NCBI GenBank assembly: GCA_021234535.1
Contig: CM037838.1
Coordinates: forward strand, 28,125,969 to 28,189,968
Length of the DNA: 64,000 bases
Direction of reading: 5' to 3'
Origin: Stichopus chloronotus
Taxonomy: Eukaryota > Echinodermata > Holothuroidea > Aspidochirotida > Stichopodidae
In this document: piece after piece, positions 35,796 through 46,558 of the stretch
How positions within the stretch are numbered: the stretch's first letter is position 1
How the letters are laid out: each line of letters begins with the position of its first letter
Translations under genes and position numbers: made by a program
The notes under the pieces: model-generated
What the model was told of the DNA's origin: nothing
Database searches by the model: none
Seen by the model: the letters and a program-made list of their open reading frames with translations, nothing else

Positions 35796-38700
35796 ATAAA
35801 TGTGATTTTTTAATTAGTCATGAAAGGTAACCTTTATTAACAAGGCTTTGATAGTCATTGTCACGGGCTGAGCTTTTATTAAACTATTGTCATGGTAAGG
35901 ACCATGACCTGTGCAGGGATATATTGGTGGGAAGGGGGGGTGGGTAGAGGAAAGAAAAGGGGATTGGAGGAAGGAGGAAGTTGGTCATCTGTGTGCTTCC
36001 GAGTTCACACCTTACATGACCGCAACGACTTCACAGCTTCAACATAGCTTGACATTGATTGATCCAGCTTCTCGTTTACACTCATTTTCACGTAAGTTCA
36101 TTAAATGTCACAATGTTTAAGCCAGTGTGTATGTAATTTCCCTAGCTTTGATTCATGTGATCACTAAACAAGAACCAATCACATCAGATGAATTATCCAC
36201 ATGTGGTCATTGTTACATCATAAACAAAGGATAGTTGATTGAGATTTCTCCTGTTGTATTTGCCACATCTATTCTATCCGACTACATAATGACCGACATG
36301 TTAAGAGTATTAACTTTAAGACACAGATGTGCACAAAGATGACATACTGTTACTTTTGAGTGTCAAAAGTTCAAAACATAGTGAACATTCAGTGACAGAT
36401 TGACTGTCCGTGCACTGCTTGAAACATTATTTATACTTAGTCACATGTCAGTGTTTAAATTTCGATCCACCTCCAAACGCAGGGTTCTGCTGTTTTAAAC
36501 ACCGTGTTTATGGTAATAAATCAAGATCACGTGTTTTACGACACAGATGACCCGTACATCTGGTTAAGAGGGTGCACATCACAACACGAGGCTAGCGGTA
36601 CAGCACTTCGCGTGAAATATTTGACCTTATTACTATGGTTGCACAACAAATTCAATTTTACTCGGGGTATGTGAGAACACACACTGGAAAACATGGTGTT
36701 AACCTGCAGTTTTGTCCCTTTGTAAACACGGGATTTCAGTGCCTGTCGCGGGGAACGTGAGACCAAGCCTCTAGTGACATGAAACTTCACAAATATTGCC
36801 ACCATACACCAAACAATAATCAAGTCAAATAAGCAAAAGGTTGAGTTTCCAATGAGTTCAGAAGGTCTCAGCCAAAACTGTAACAGTAACTCTTCGAAAC
36901 AATAATGTCTCGTTCCATGTACCCCTTCACATGTTTTCCTTCTGTGCTTACATGTTTATAGCTCTGAACTGACTTACTGTAATGTGCTGACTCTGCTGTT
37001 ATCGGTGAACATCAAATATTATTTCCAATGACAGATGAAACCCTTGAAATTTGTCTCTCCAACTTTAGAATTAAAATAGCTCTTTAATGTACTGGTATGA
37101 TCCCTTTTAGGTGTTCAGTGTACACAAATCAAATATCATCAACGTCCATGTGACTTCTTGTAATGAGTAGTCAGGGAACAAACTGCATAATTCACTTAAG
37201 TTGCTGAGGTTTTTTACATCAAGAAAGGAATACTTCAACAATTCTGCCTTTAAGGATGAGAAGTCCATAAGGTAAAATTAAGCACTACTGTATTTTTTGT
37301 AAAGTAAGTTGAAAACAAAATACAAGAAAAAATAATCCAGCTATCAGAAGTTACTACTTATGTAGATAATTTTGGTTTCACAGTTGCTGTAGCAACTGTT
37401 TCCAAGAAGAGAATCTCTGCTATTGTAACAGAAACACATTAACCTCATTCTCATCTGCAATTGATGTTGTCAATCAAGGGTTTCTTCAGGATGAGTCTGT
37501 ATAATAAGCTTCTGGGCTTTCATTTACGCCCACGTGACCACACCGTACAATTTCAAGAAGATCAAACATTTAATCCCAATTTTCCAGATATTCCCACCCA
37601 CTCTTTTTTAAGTCCAAAAGCATGTTAAAACAGGGAGTTTTGGAACTCCCAAGACAATTTATAAGCCCTATAGAGGGTAATACCATAGAATGTGATTTAT
37701 AATGTTTTGTCTTTTCAACAGTATCAAAACTGACATTCCAGGCTGCTAGAAAAAAACTTTACTTTCATTTCATACAACCATAAAAGTATGAAAAGGTTGC
37801 CTCCACAACAAACTAAAGTATGGTCACCAGCTTCTGTATTACATCCTTTTACACATTTTTTTTTGCCACCGGAAGGCTAAAAATTTAACTTGATTCCTCT
37901 CATTAATCAAAGCCCACAGCGTTGATTCTAGGATTTTCTCAACCCATCATGTGTCCCCCCTCATTTCCATCTGTCTGGGTATGCAAGAAAAATTGTATAT
38001 CTTTTCAAGCACGTGCATAAGTGCAGATTCACTGTGATGATGAACATGCAATTACTGAGATATTTGTATTCTTTTATTGAGTGCCAACTGCGATTTTAGA
38101 CAGCTTGCAGTGTTCTTTGAATTTTACCGTAGTGTGTTACACTTCAGTACCACTCACAATATCACCAACTTACAGAGAAAATCAGAGATTTGATTGATTG
38201 CTCCAAGTCTCCATCTCCCCCCAACGACACATACTGTACTAGTCTGAAGCAAGCACAAGATTCCAGCACAGGATTTCCAGCTCATTATTCCAAAGTGTAC
38301 CTTCAGCACATATAAATACCCCACCTCGTGTTGCAGTGATAAATCCTGCTCTCCTTCAAGCTGGTGCTGACACCCACAGAATAAGCACCCTGCAGTTGGC
38401 TCATAGCCATACTGAACATATTGATACAGCATATGAATACTACATCAAGCACCAACTACAGTGCAAAAGGAGAGTTGGTGTGTTTTTCCTTTTCATTTTG
38501 CGTCCTTCTGCTTGTTGTTATAATTATTAGTTGACACGAACAAGTGGAGAGCAAACAGAGGTATCTTTACCAGGACAAACTGAACTTGCTGCTGAGGTAC
38601 ATGTAAGGCCTAGTACTGTTTTAACCGAATTGTAGGTAACTCTTGCGTTGCAGGCATCACTTGCATGTGTGAGTTTTCGTTCACTTTGGTGGTGTTTCAT

Positions 38701-40790
38701 GTGCGTTACCATATAGGGCAAGGCTTATTCTGTACATAGCCAACAAGTTGCAGTGTGTATGTTACTGTAGGAAGTTTATCTCACTTTGGACGTGCCTCGT
38801 AGCTTAGGCTGTCCGTGTTACTGAGCACACTGGTGCAACCAGGGGGTGCAACATGCATGTCCACAATCCCAATGGGCTTTGATGTACTTGCCTGCAAGTT
38901 CAATTCTTCTGGTTGTCTAATATTTGTTAGATCCATGTCTGGAAACGATTTTGAGAGTTCCCAAGAACACTGGAATTATTCTAGCAAATATGCAATGCAA
39001 TGCAAATATGCAATATGGAATTATTCTAGCAAATATTCTAGCATGCTATAATTTGAGACCTAGTAGGATGAAATTACTGCCCAAACAAAAGTATTTTTTT
39101 ACAAGGGAGCCATCAATCTCCCTTGGTAATCTAAGGTATGGATAGGGCAACTGGATGTGTAATTTATGATCTTTTGTCTCCCTTTTGTTACTGCCATGAA
39201 TAACAATGAATACCAGGGTATGGGTACTTTAGGAGGGATCTTCAGAAAGGTCCTCAGTACTGTCAACCACCATTGACCTTTTGTCAAATTTTCATACTGT
39301 AGGTCTTCTCTGCCGCCTGTAGTTTAATATAATTTCACCCATGCATGTAACCCTTCCAACTGTTGGATACTGGTTTGGTTGGTATGTCACAAGGGTAAGA
39401 ATTTTGTGAAGACATACAGTGGAGAATGTTTTCAAACACAAACTACAGTACAGCATGCTATAAGTGCATGAAATGACCACTATTTGAACTCTTTTTTTTT
39501 TTGTTTTTTTAAAGTGATACACAAATGATGTATTCGATTTACAAATGCTGCACAAATGTTGAGGTTCCTGGGAGATTTTCATTCTTCATCCTGTAATACC
39601 TTACAATCCAAACCGATCAACTATGACCACAGGTCTTGCTTCCCCAGATGATGATTATGATTAACAAGCCTCCATTACTATCCACATTTCTAATCTTGAA
39701 TTCAACTTCACCAGGCTTATACCAGAGTTCAACCATAACCAGAAAAATATGGCATTTTATCAATTGTGGCACATTTTGCTACCATTCTTTTCATAGAATG
39801 TAGGCTAGTACTTTTGGGAGTTTTCACTCAGAAAAGTTCCTTCATTTTCTCCAAAAGTGGTGAATCAAAGTTTAGGACTAATGAATTACTCTACATGAAA
39901 ATCTTGCCATTTGTCTGTCTTATAAAAAATGGTAAAAATATTAAGAAACAAAATGTGAGTCTTTCACACAATAAGTTAATTTCCCTTATGAAGTGAACAA
40001 GCTTTTTTGCAGGACCGTTATGTTAACACAATAACGCATGACACAGCATAAAGGTCCATAATGTAATATCTGAAAGATCATCAGTCGCTTTTGTCGCAAA
40101 ATTACAAATCTGTCAAAAACCAACAGAATTTCCAACAACGTTCTTTTGATAAAACAACACACATCTTCTTCATATCATGTTTTCCAAATTTTCTTTTCAT
40201 GGTTTTAAATTTCCATATGATCATTTAGATTTATTTAAATTTACACAAGAGTTGAGTCCACAGATCTAGCTGAATTCACATTGCATATTAATGCTTTCAT
40301 CATTCATGACAGTCTCATTTCTATCTCGTACACTGTGTTCATATTTTGTGTGTGAAATGATTCCCACAGTAAGCTGTGATCTAGATATGTACATATATCT
40401 GTATCCCCTGACCTAATGCCATCATACTACCTTTCCTCACATGGGTCCTTTGGTCATGAAGTGGAAAGAAATAGTTTCAATTTCAAAACAAACACATTGG
40501 ATCATAGAGATAACAGTTCATTTTGTACATTACAAATTTCAGTGTACAACTGAAGATTGGTTATACCTTAAACAGAGGCACTAAATCTTTCTATACCGAT
40601 CAAGTTCCTTCATGCACTATAGTGACCAATGGTCAACCGAAGAGGATCCCAACGACTGCTGCATGCAAGAGGACATTTAAGGATTGAGTATTTAACGGTT
40701 CAATTTTTGATTTTGAAAATTTGTGACCGGGTACTTTTCACATAAGTACTTAGATACACACAGCCAGTACAAATCAGAGTCAAAAAAAAA
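35796..40790. other. Intronic, non-coding; no recognised gene
   Basis: AT-rich. A short local duplication (GGAATTATTCTAGCAAATAT, two copies, with GCAATGCAA/GCAAATATGC between) lies at about 38970-39040. A 7-bp inverted repeat occurs at 37633-37650. Minus-strand frames at 38432-38154 and 39582-39292 have no family likeness. A polypurine stretch at 35930-35985 (GGTGGGAAGGGGGGG and onward) is notable only for composition. Confidence 0.5.
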
Positions 40791-40825
40791 TGAATGAATG
40801 AATGAATGAATGAATGAATGAATGA
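40791..40825. repeat. (TGAA)n microsatellite
   Basis: There are 35 bases of uninterrupted TGAA units, almost nine copies, preceded by a run of nine A. It is probably polymorphic. Confidence 0.97.
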
Positions 40826-41241
40826 CATGTAGTTTTTTTATTATTGGATGTGAAATTTGACTATTCATGTTAATTCAAAACATTCTCATGTGTTTGTACG
40901 CTTCAAAATCCTCACAAACTTATTGATACCAACTCAACGGGCCGATTTTATGAGTCACATATCTTATTGCACGTATTTATTTTTCCATTAATATGCACCG
41001 ACATACTGTACAATGACCAGCACAAGTTACAAATTACATGGTACAGTATACCAGCACATTGATTCATCATTATGTTTCAGATAGCCCCAAACAATTGCAA
41101 CATTTTTTTAATTTTTTCATAATTTTACTGATCATGATAGAGAACGTAATTAATGTAGTTAAAAGTAAATAATAATATCTGTGATTACATTCCTTCATTA
41201 CCCATGGAACGTAAATTTTGCTTGTTGCATACTTAGGATTT

Positions 41242-41553
41242 TCAGCAATTCACGTCAGGGTAAGTAATTTGTTCATGGTCGCCTATAATTTCACAAATTC
41301 TCATGTCAATGAAAGATTGATCATTATCACAGGCCAGTGGAACTTTTCTGTGATCTTGACTACAATTGTACTCATCCATGTAAACATGGAGTGATGCTGC
41401 TTTCAGTTTCTCTCTTCCTCCCACATCTTGTTGAAATGTGAGCATGTCCAACATTTTTTGGGGGTCCATGTATTTCATTTCACCTTGAAGCCAAAGCAAG
41501 CTTAATATGATAAGACTCTCCAAGGAACAAAATGTCTCATTCAACCTCCACAA
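41242..41553 (-). other. Possible unidentified coding fragment, about 100 codons
   Basis: A minus-strand frame ends in a TGA stop at 41242. It has a hydrophobic stretch (SLIILSLLWLQG) followed by an acidic and polar section containing four Cys, ending ITYPDVNC. Its first codon is TTG, so a start would have to come from an upstream exon or from an internal Met (EMKYMDPQK). TTGGCTTCAAG just before GTGAAATG is a weak acceptor-like site. The composition looks somewhat protein-like, but I do not recognise it and chance is a fair explanation. It lies on the opposite strand to, and about 1.5 kb upstream of, the fibrinogen-domain gene. Confidence 0.18.
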
Positions 41554-42004
41554 TTTCCAAATCTCAACATCTATTTACTCCTTAGTTTTTGCTAAAATAT
41601 GAATGGAATCTTTGGATTGTTCGTCTCCACATTGCATAGTAGGTCAGGTTACATCTGTTGTCAAGATGTGATTTTCAATAAGTCTTATACTGCCAGTGTC
41701 AGCTTCAAAACAGGTGATAAATTTGCAGTTTTACATTTTATAATTTATTTAATTTTTTTTAGGTCCACTTTCATGACTGGAACAACTGTTTTAGGATACT
41801 AGTTGACCCTCTGCAGCCAGCTCAGCGTGCATCCGGTGCTTGCTTATCATTTCTGATTTTATTGTATGGGACAACTGTTCTGTGCTTAACTTTACTTTCT
41901 TGGACAAAACTTTTAAAAACCATCTAGAATTGGAGACTGGCATCCATCAATGTGTGATTTTAGATTGGACCAATCAGCAACATTGAAAAAAAGCAATTTA
42001 GCTT

Positions 42005-42345
42005 CACTGTATAATACATAAATAGGGCGTTTACAATGCACCAACAAGGTATACAATGAAAGTAGTTTTAATCATTGTAAAACCATTCAGGCTCATCAAT
42101 ACACATCTATAAAAGCTTCATCCCCTCCAAAATTCACAAGATGAATTATGGAAGATGCAGCATTTGAAATTTTGAAAGTTTTATTTTTGAGCAACAAATA
42201 ACTGAATTTCAATCGTTGAAAAACTTATTCCTTGAAAAAAAGGTCACCATCCTTCCTCATTTTTAGTAATCTGTAATTATGTGTCTACAAATAATTTTTT
42301 TTTAAATGTAATTTTTTTTCTGGAAAACAAATGCCCTATGTCTCC
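42005..42345. mobile_element. MITE-like repeat family R3, copy 1
   Basis: This block resembles 54492-54817 in the same orientation. Shared blocks are AATAGGGC, AGCTTCATCCCCTC/AGCTTTATCCCCTC, TTTGAAATTTTGAAAGTTT-like, GAGCAACAAAT, GAAAAACTTATTCCTTGAAAA, and GCAAAACAAA/GGAAAACAAA near the end. The ends are imperfect inverted repeats (TAAATAGGGCGTTT inward from the left, CATAGGGCATTTG inward from the right). It is non-coding. Confidence 0.7.
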
Positions 42346-42353
42346 TTCACCCA

Positions 42354-42394
42354 CTAAAAAAAACACGGGGTCTAAAAAAAAAACACGGGGGGGT
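42354..42394. repeat. Tandem duplication TAAAAAAAACACGGGGTC
   Basis: Two adjacent copies of TAAAAAAAACACGGGG-TC. The second has one more A and extra Gs. It is a simple local slippage or duplication. Confidence 0.8.
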
Positions 42395-43051
42395 CTTGGT
42401 GGTGGGTATTATTTTATGGTCTATGCTTCGCATCGATCAAAGAAATATTTCTTCCAGTGACTTGTGTACAATACATCATGCTGAACTGAAGGAATTTAAC
42501 TGTAGTTGTTCAATGGCCTAACTGTGGTGGTCCCCTCCAACATTTGGTTGTCCTTTCAAAAGTATTACACAATTACCTATTGCATAATGAAAAAAAACTG
42601 ACATTTACATCATATGATTCGCAAGACAATTGCCAGCTTTTCATACTTTTGTTCATGAAAATATAGAATAAAGTTCATAATTGGTTAAAAACCCAACTGA
42701 TTTTGTTGTCTTATTGATGAACTCAATCACAGAGGCTAGTCTATTCATTTACAATTTAGTGAGGCATCTTGGCTAACCAAGACTATTGCTTAATTCTTCC
42801 ACTGATTATCAGTCAGACATCCATTTGGCACCAAATTCTGTTTTACATTCCACTTACTTTCAAGAAACATTCAGCTCTACTGGAAACTTACATTTTCTAA
42901 TTAAACTTAATTTCTTCCTCCCCCCCGTTTTTTTCCCCCCATAGATTTCTTCCAGATCTATGCTATGAGTACAAATTCTGAGTGACGGTAAGCACCGGGT
43001 AAATTCTAACCAATTCTAACAAATCTAAAATCACTGTTTTCCTCTTCTCAG

Positions 43052-43304
43052 GTACTCTGTGGATCAAATGCAGTGTTGATGCAACTTGTAGCAATGTTGG
43101 CATGCCTCTGCCAAGCCAGGCCGAGAGACATCTCGTCTAAGCTGGGGAACACGGTGGACCAACAGATGTCGGACTTATTCATCACGATGGCCGGTAGACT
43201 TAGCATCTTAGAAGCAGAAGTGAAAGACTTAAGGAAAAAACAGCTGGAACTGGAGAAAAATCAGTACAATGGTGGCCCATATTGTAACACAGTATTTAAA
43301 ATAG
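43052..43304 (+). CDS. Fibrinogen-domain protein, N-terminal exon (leader and coiled coil)
   Basis: The exon is bounded by TTTTCCTCTTCTCAG (acceptor) and AATAG followed by GTAAGC (donor, phase 1). The first in-frame ATG is at 43079 (MQLVAMLACLCQA then RPRD), a short but hydrophobic secretion leader. The frame is also open back to the acceptor (VLCGSNAVLMQL), so an upstream exon could supply a longer signal peptide. An earlier ATG at 43068 is out of frame and stops after three codons. Residues 18-62 (SSKLGNTVDQQ to LELEKNQ) have heptad spacing of Leu/Ile/Met, typical of the oligomerising coiled coil of ficolin- and tachylectin-like proteins. Cys69 may make an inter-chain disulfide. The exon joins 45891 in frame, creating Asp76. 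The gene is nested antisense in a CATSPERB intron. Confidence 0.82.
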
Positions 43305-45890
43305 GTAAGCATTTAGGGGTGTATATAGTATATATCGCACTGAAAGTGTGCAGCCAAAGGAGGTAATAAATTTATGATGGGTACTTCATCTTAAATTGTT
43401 TACTGATCTTCAAAGTTCAAACCTTTCTTGTACCTCAGGATCAATGTTTTTAATATACGTTCTTTGGACACCAGAAGGGGATGACTCTTGTTGAGCCTCC
43501 CTCCCTTGACCAAGGGTTCCAGAATACAAGACTCCTTTAGCTTAAAAATTTCCCCAATTCCCATCCCTTTGCACTCCCAAAAAATGTCTCTGGGTGCAAG
43601 CCAGGGTTAAAACTGACTGGAAATGGCGGACTTTCAAAATATGCCTCTGGACATTGACCCTTTTGTTCACTATCGACTATTTCAACCTCTTGCCTTATCT
43701 CCATCCCTCTACCCCCTCCCCACCATCCAGTCAAGTTGTTTCCACCCATTTACAGTACAAGTTACATCCTTGGCCACTAGGGTCTGGAAAAACCAAGCTA
43801 CTTGCTCACATTTCTTTATAAAGCAGTGCACATTGGAAATAATGGCGAATACAGGACAGAAACTCTGACAAACTGTCAAATTTTTTAGGAAATCAGTAAA
43901 GCTACGGGTAGATTTTTTAAACGTCAGAGCAGACTGATACGATACTGAGAAAGGGATAAACTGTTCTCTTTGCGTGGGTAACTTTGAAAATTACCAAGGT
44001 TATAGCAAGCTTTAGCATGAAGAGAAAGCTGACATTTTTGCAGAGGTGGATGATTTGTGATCCACAGCCTGAGGACAGGGTGTTATAAGGGTTAGTAGGT
44101 GTCCCTCCTCTTGCAAAAATGTTTACGAAATAAATAGTGCTCGGATGAGAACTACCGTTTAATATTTTGCAGGTTTGTATACATCATGTATACTACTTCC
44201 CCTTCCAGAAAGTCAAGACTTTACAATGAAGTAAAGCTCAATACCTTAAAAAAGGAACCAAACATTTTATCGATGATACTCAGGTGATATCTAACCATGA
44301 TTTAAGACATTGTGAATTCATGCCAAGTTCAAGTATCCAATGTTTAATCAAACTCCTAATAAGTCTTATTCTCAGAGTAACCTTTGATCTACTTCATACT
44401 GTTGATGCATGTATTATGGGAATTACGCCAGGGTAATTTTCATCACCATTCCGGAATATTTTGTCTTCAAAGACCAGGGGTCGGTCTTGATGGTTTATGG
44501 TGATCAAGCTAAACTCTATAAACCCCAGCATTTTCAGACCTGTCTGTTTTACTCCCTGCATTTTACCATTTCTGCAACTTCAATGGCTCCCCACAAACAA
44601 GTGTCCCAACTTGCACAAACCTGGGTAAAACATCTCTGATTGCACCTTTCAAACGACACACTTGTGATTACGAAAACATCTTCACGCCTGCCAATCTCAT
44701 CTAGGATATTAAATTACTGGGTGGCGGATGTCATAGCCACAGGTACCTTGTTCTTCCCCTCCCAGAGGCTACTGTCCTTGAGAAAGTATTTGGCATTTAT
44801 TTTTCCATACAATTAACCTTCTTATGTACAAACAATGTTTTACTGACACTGTATTTCCTCTGAGGACAATGTGTATATCCTCCGGTTTAAGAATTGCTAA
44901 TCGCAGTGAAATTCACTCTTGTCACAATTTGGTACAAACTTAATCTAAATCTTACCTGCCATTGCCAAAATTCTACCCTAGCAACTGTCATGTTATGTAC
45001 ACAGAATTGTGATTATGCTCATTTGGGTTGACAGAACGTGAGTAAACCTAAACGAGACTAACATGGCAAGAAACATTAGCTGTATGAAATGGATTAATGA
45101 CTTCCTTTGCACATAACAGTGAATAGTTTAATGTTTAAATTTTGTGTAGCTGTATTGGGGATTTTCTACTTCTTTGGGAAACTTTTGGTCGGCATAATGT
45201 AGGTAATAAATATGTAAGATTTGACAAATTAGGATGAAGTTATTTTAATTTTATTTTAATTATTAAATTAAAATGAAATTAGAAGCTAATTTACGCTTTT
45301 GTGCATTTTGTCCATACTTTTGTTTATTAGGCAGATATTGATCAATTAGCCAATTGCTGCAACAAAATAATAGTTCAAACAATGTTTAAAATATTCTTGA
45401 AAAATCCATAGAAATATGAAACAACAACTCTCAGTCTGCTCTGAAATCTTTGCGTATAAATACAAACTGTCTGAAACGCCAAAATTGGTGAATAGGCCGA
45501 CAAGGCCTAGCACAGTAGAGGTTGCACAGAAACAACAGCACACAAAACCATATTGTGAGACTTTTATGTCATCCATTTGTGACAGGAGTTTGGTAGTTTG
45601 GCAATGATCCTTACAGCTTTTTGTAAGACAGGCCAAGCAGTAACATATTTGAAGTTGAATTTAAACATCAACAAGTTTAACAACAAAGTTTTGTCAAGCT
45701 CTGCAAGAACTTATATACACTAAGGATGTTCATTAATGTAGATTATTCACAAATGCAAGGAGAAATTATTTGGAAAGAGAATGTATGCTACGTTTTTCTG
45801 TTTTGAGGATCATTTGCTAACTCACTGTATGAATAAGAATAAGAGGGATTGGATAACTGAGAATTCCATTCTTTGATTTCATTTATGTAG
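43305..45890 (+). other. Intron of the fibrinogen-domain gene
   Basis: A 2,586-base intron opens with GTAAGC and closes with TTTATGTAG. No exon was recognised inside. An AT-only inverted repeat (TTTTATTTTAATT / AATTAAAATGAAA) lies around 45246-45282. The Ser/Pro-rich frame at 43594-43821 reflects a pyrimidine tract and is not a gene. Confidence 0.8.
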
Positions 45891-46558
45891 ATGGGCCACC
45901 TCCTTTAGACTGTTCAGAAATAAGGAAACGGAATTTGTCAGCAGAGAGCGGTGTTTACTACATAAAACCAAGGGGCACCCTGGATCCATTTAAGGTGTAC
46001 TGTGAGATGGACAACGATGGCCACGGTTGGACAGTTATTCAGAGGAGGGTGGACGGATCGGAGGATTTTAATCGAAACTGGAGGGAGTACGCGAGAGGTT
46101 TCGGAAATTTGACATCCGAGTTTTGGTTAGGGTTGGACTCCATGCATAGCCTGCTACAGCAATATCCCTACAGGCTGATTGTGGAATTGGTAACATGGGA
46201 AGGCAGTAAACTTTATGCAGAGTATGCAGGCTTCATGCTTGGAAACAAGAAAGGGAACTACCGTCTGAGAATAGATGGGTACATCGGTGGCAACGCCACC
46301 AACGCCCTGTCGTACCACGCGGGTAGTCCTTTCACGACGGTGGACAGGGACAATGATGACAGTAGTGTGAACTGTGCAGTAGTCCATCATGGCGGATGGT
46401 GGTTCAAGAGTTGTGACAGGTCAAACCTGAACGGCCTCTACCGGACTAACCCTCACTACAACGGACTTTGGGATGATGGCATCGAGTGGAAACAGGAGGA
46501 CGGACCACCGTTTTACTCCTACCGAAACACGCTGATGAAAGTCAGACCTATAGAATAG
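45891..46558 (+). CDS. Fibrinogen-related domain protein (ficolin/tachylectin-like), C-terminal exon
   Basis: This exon carries residues 76-297 with the whole fibrinogen C-terminal domain and a TAG stop. Family landmarks: DCSEI and YCEMD (Cys83, Cys113, first disulfide); GWTVIQRRVDGSEDFNRNW; EFWLGLD; a D-x-D-x-D calcium-site stretch VDRDND (Asp227, 229, 231); NCAVVHHGGWWFKSC (Cys237, Cys250, second disulfide); SNLNGLY; and GIEW with MKVRPIE at the end. The domain length, about 215 residues, is normal. Sequons stand at Asn90, Asn148 and Asn210. Proteins of this type are secreted, oligomerise through the N-terminal coiled coil and bind acetylated sugars on microbes, acting as innate immune lectins. 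That role is inferred from the family. One oddity is Asp251 where ficolins and fibrinogen usually have His after the fourth Cys. GC content is clearly above the surrounding intron. It could also be called FGLA-like or angiopoietin-like, but the short form fits ficolin/FGLA best. Confidence 0.94.

Noticed and set aside
37633..37650. GGGAGTT-TTGG-AACTCCC hairpin as a terminator or RNA element
   Set aside because: A seven-base stem is expected by chance at this scale, and nothing around it supports a role.
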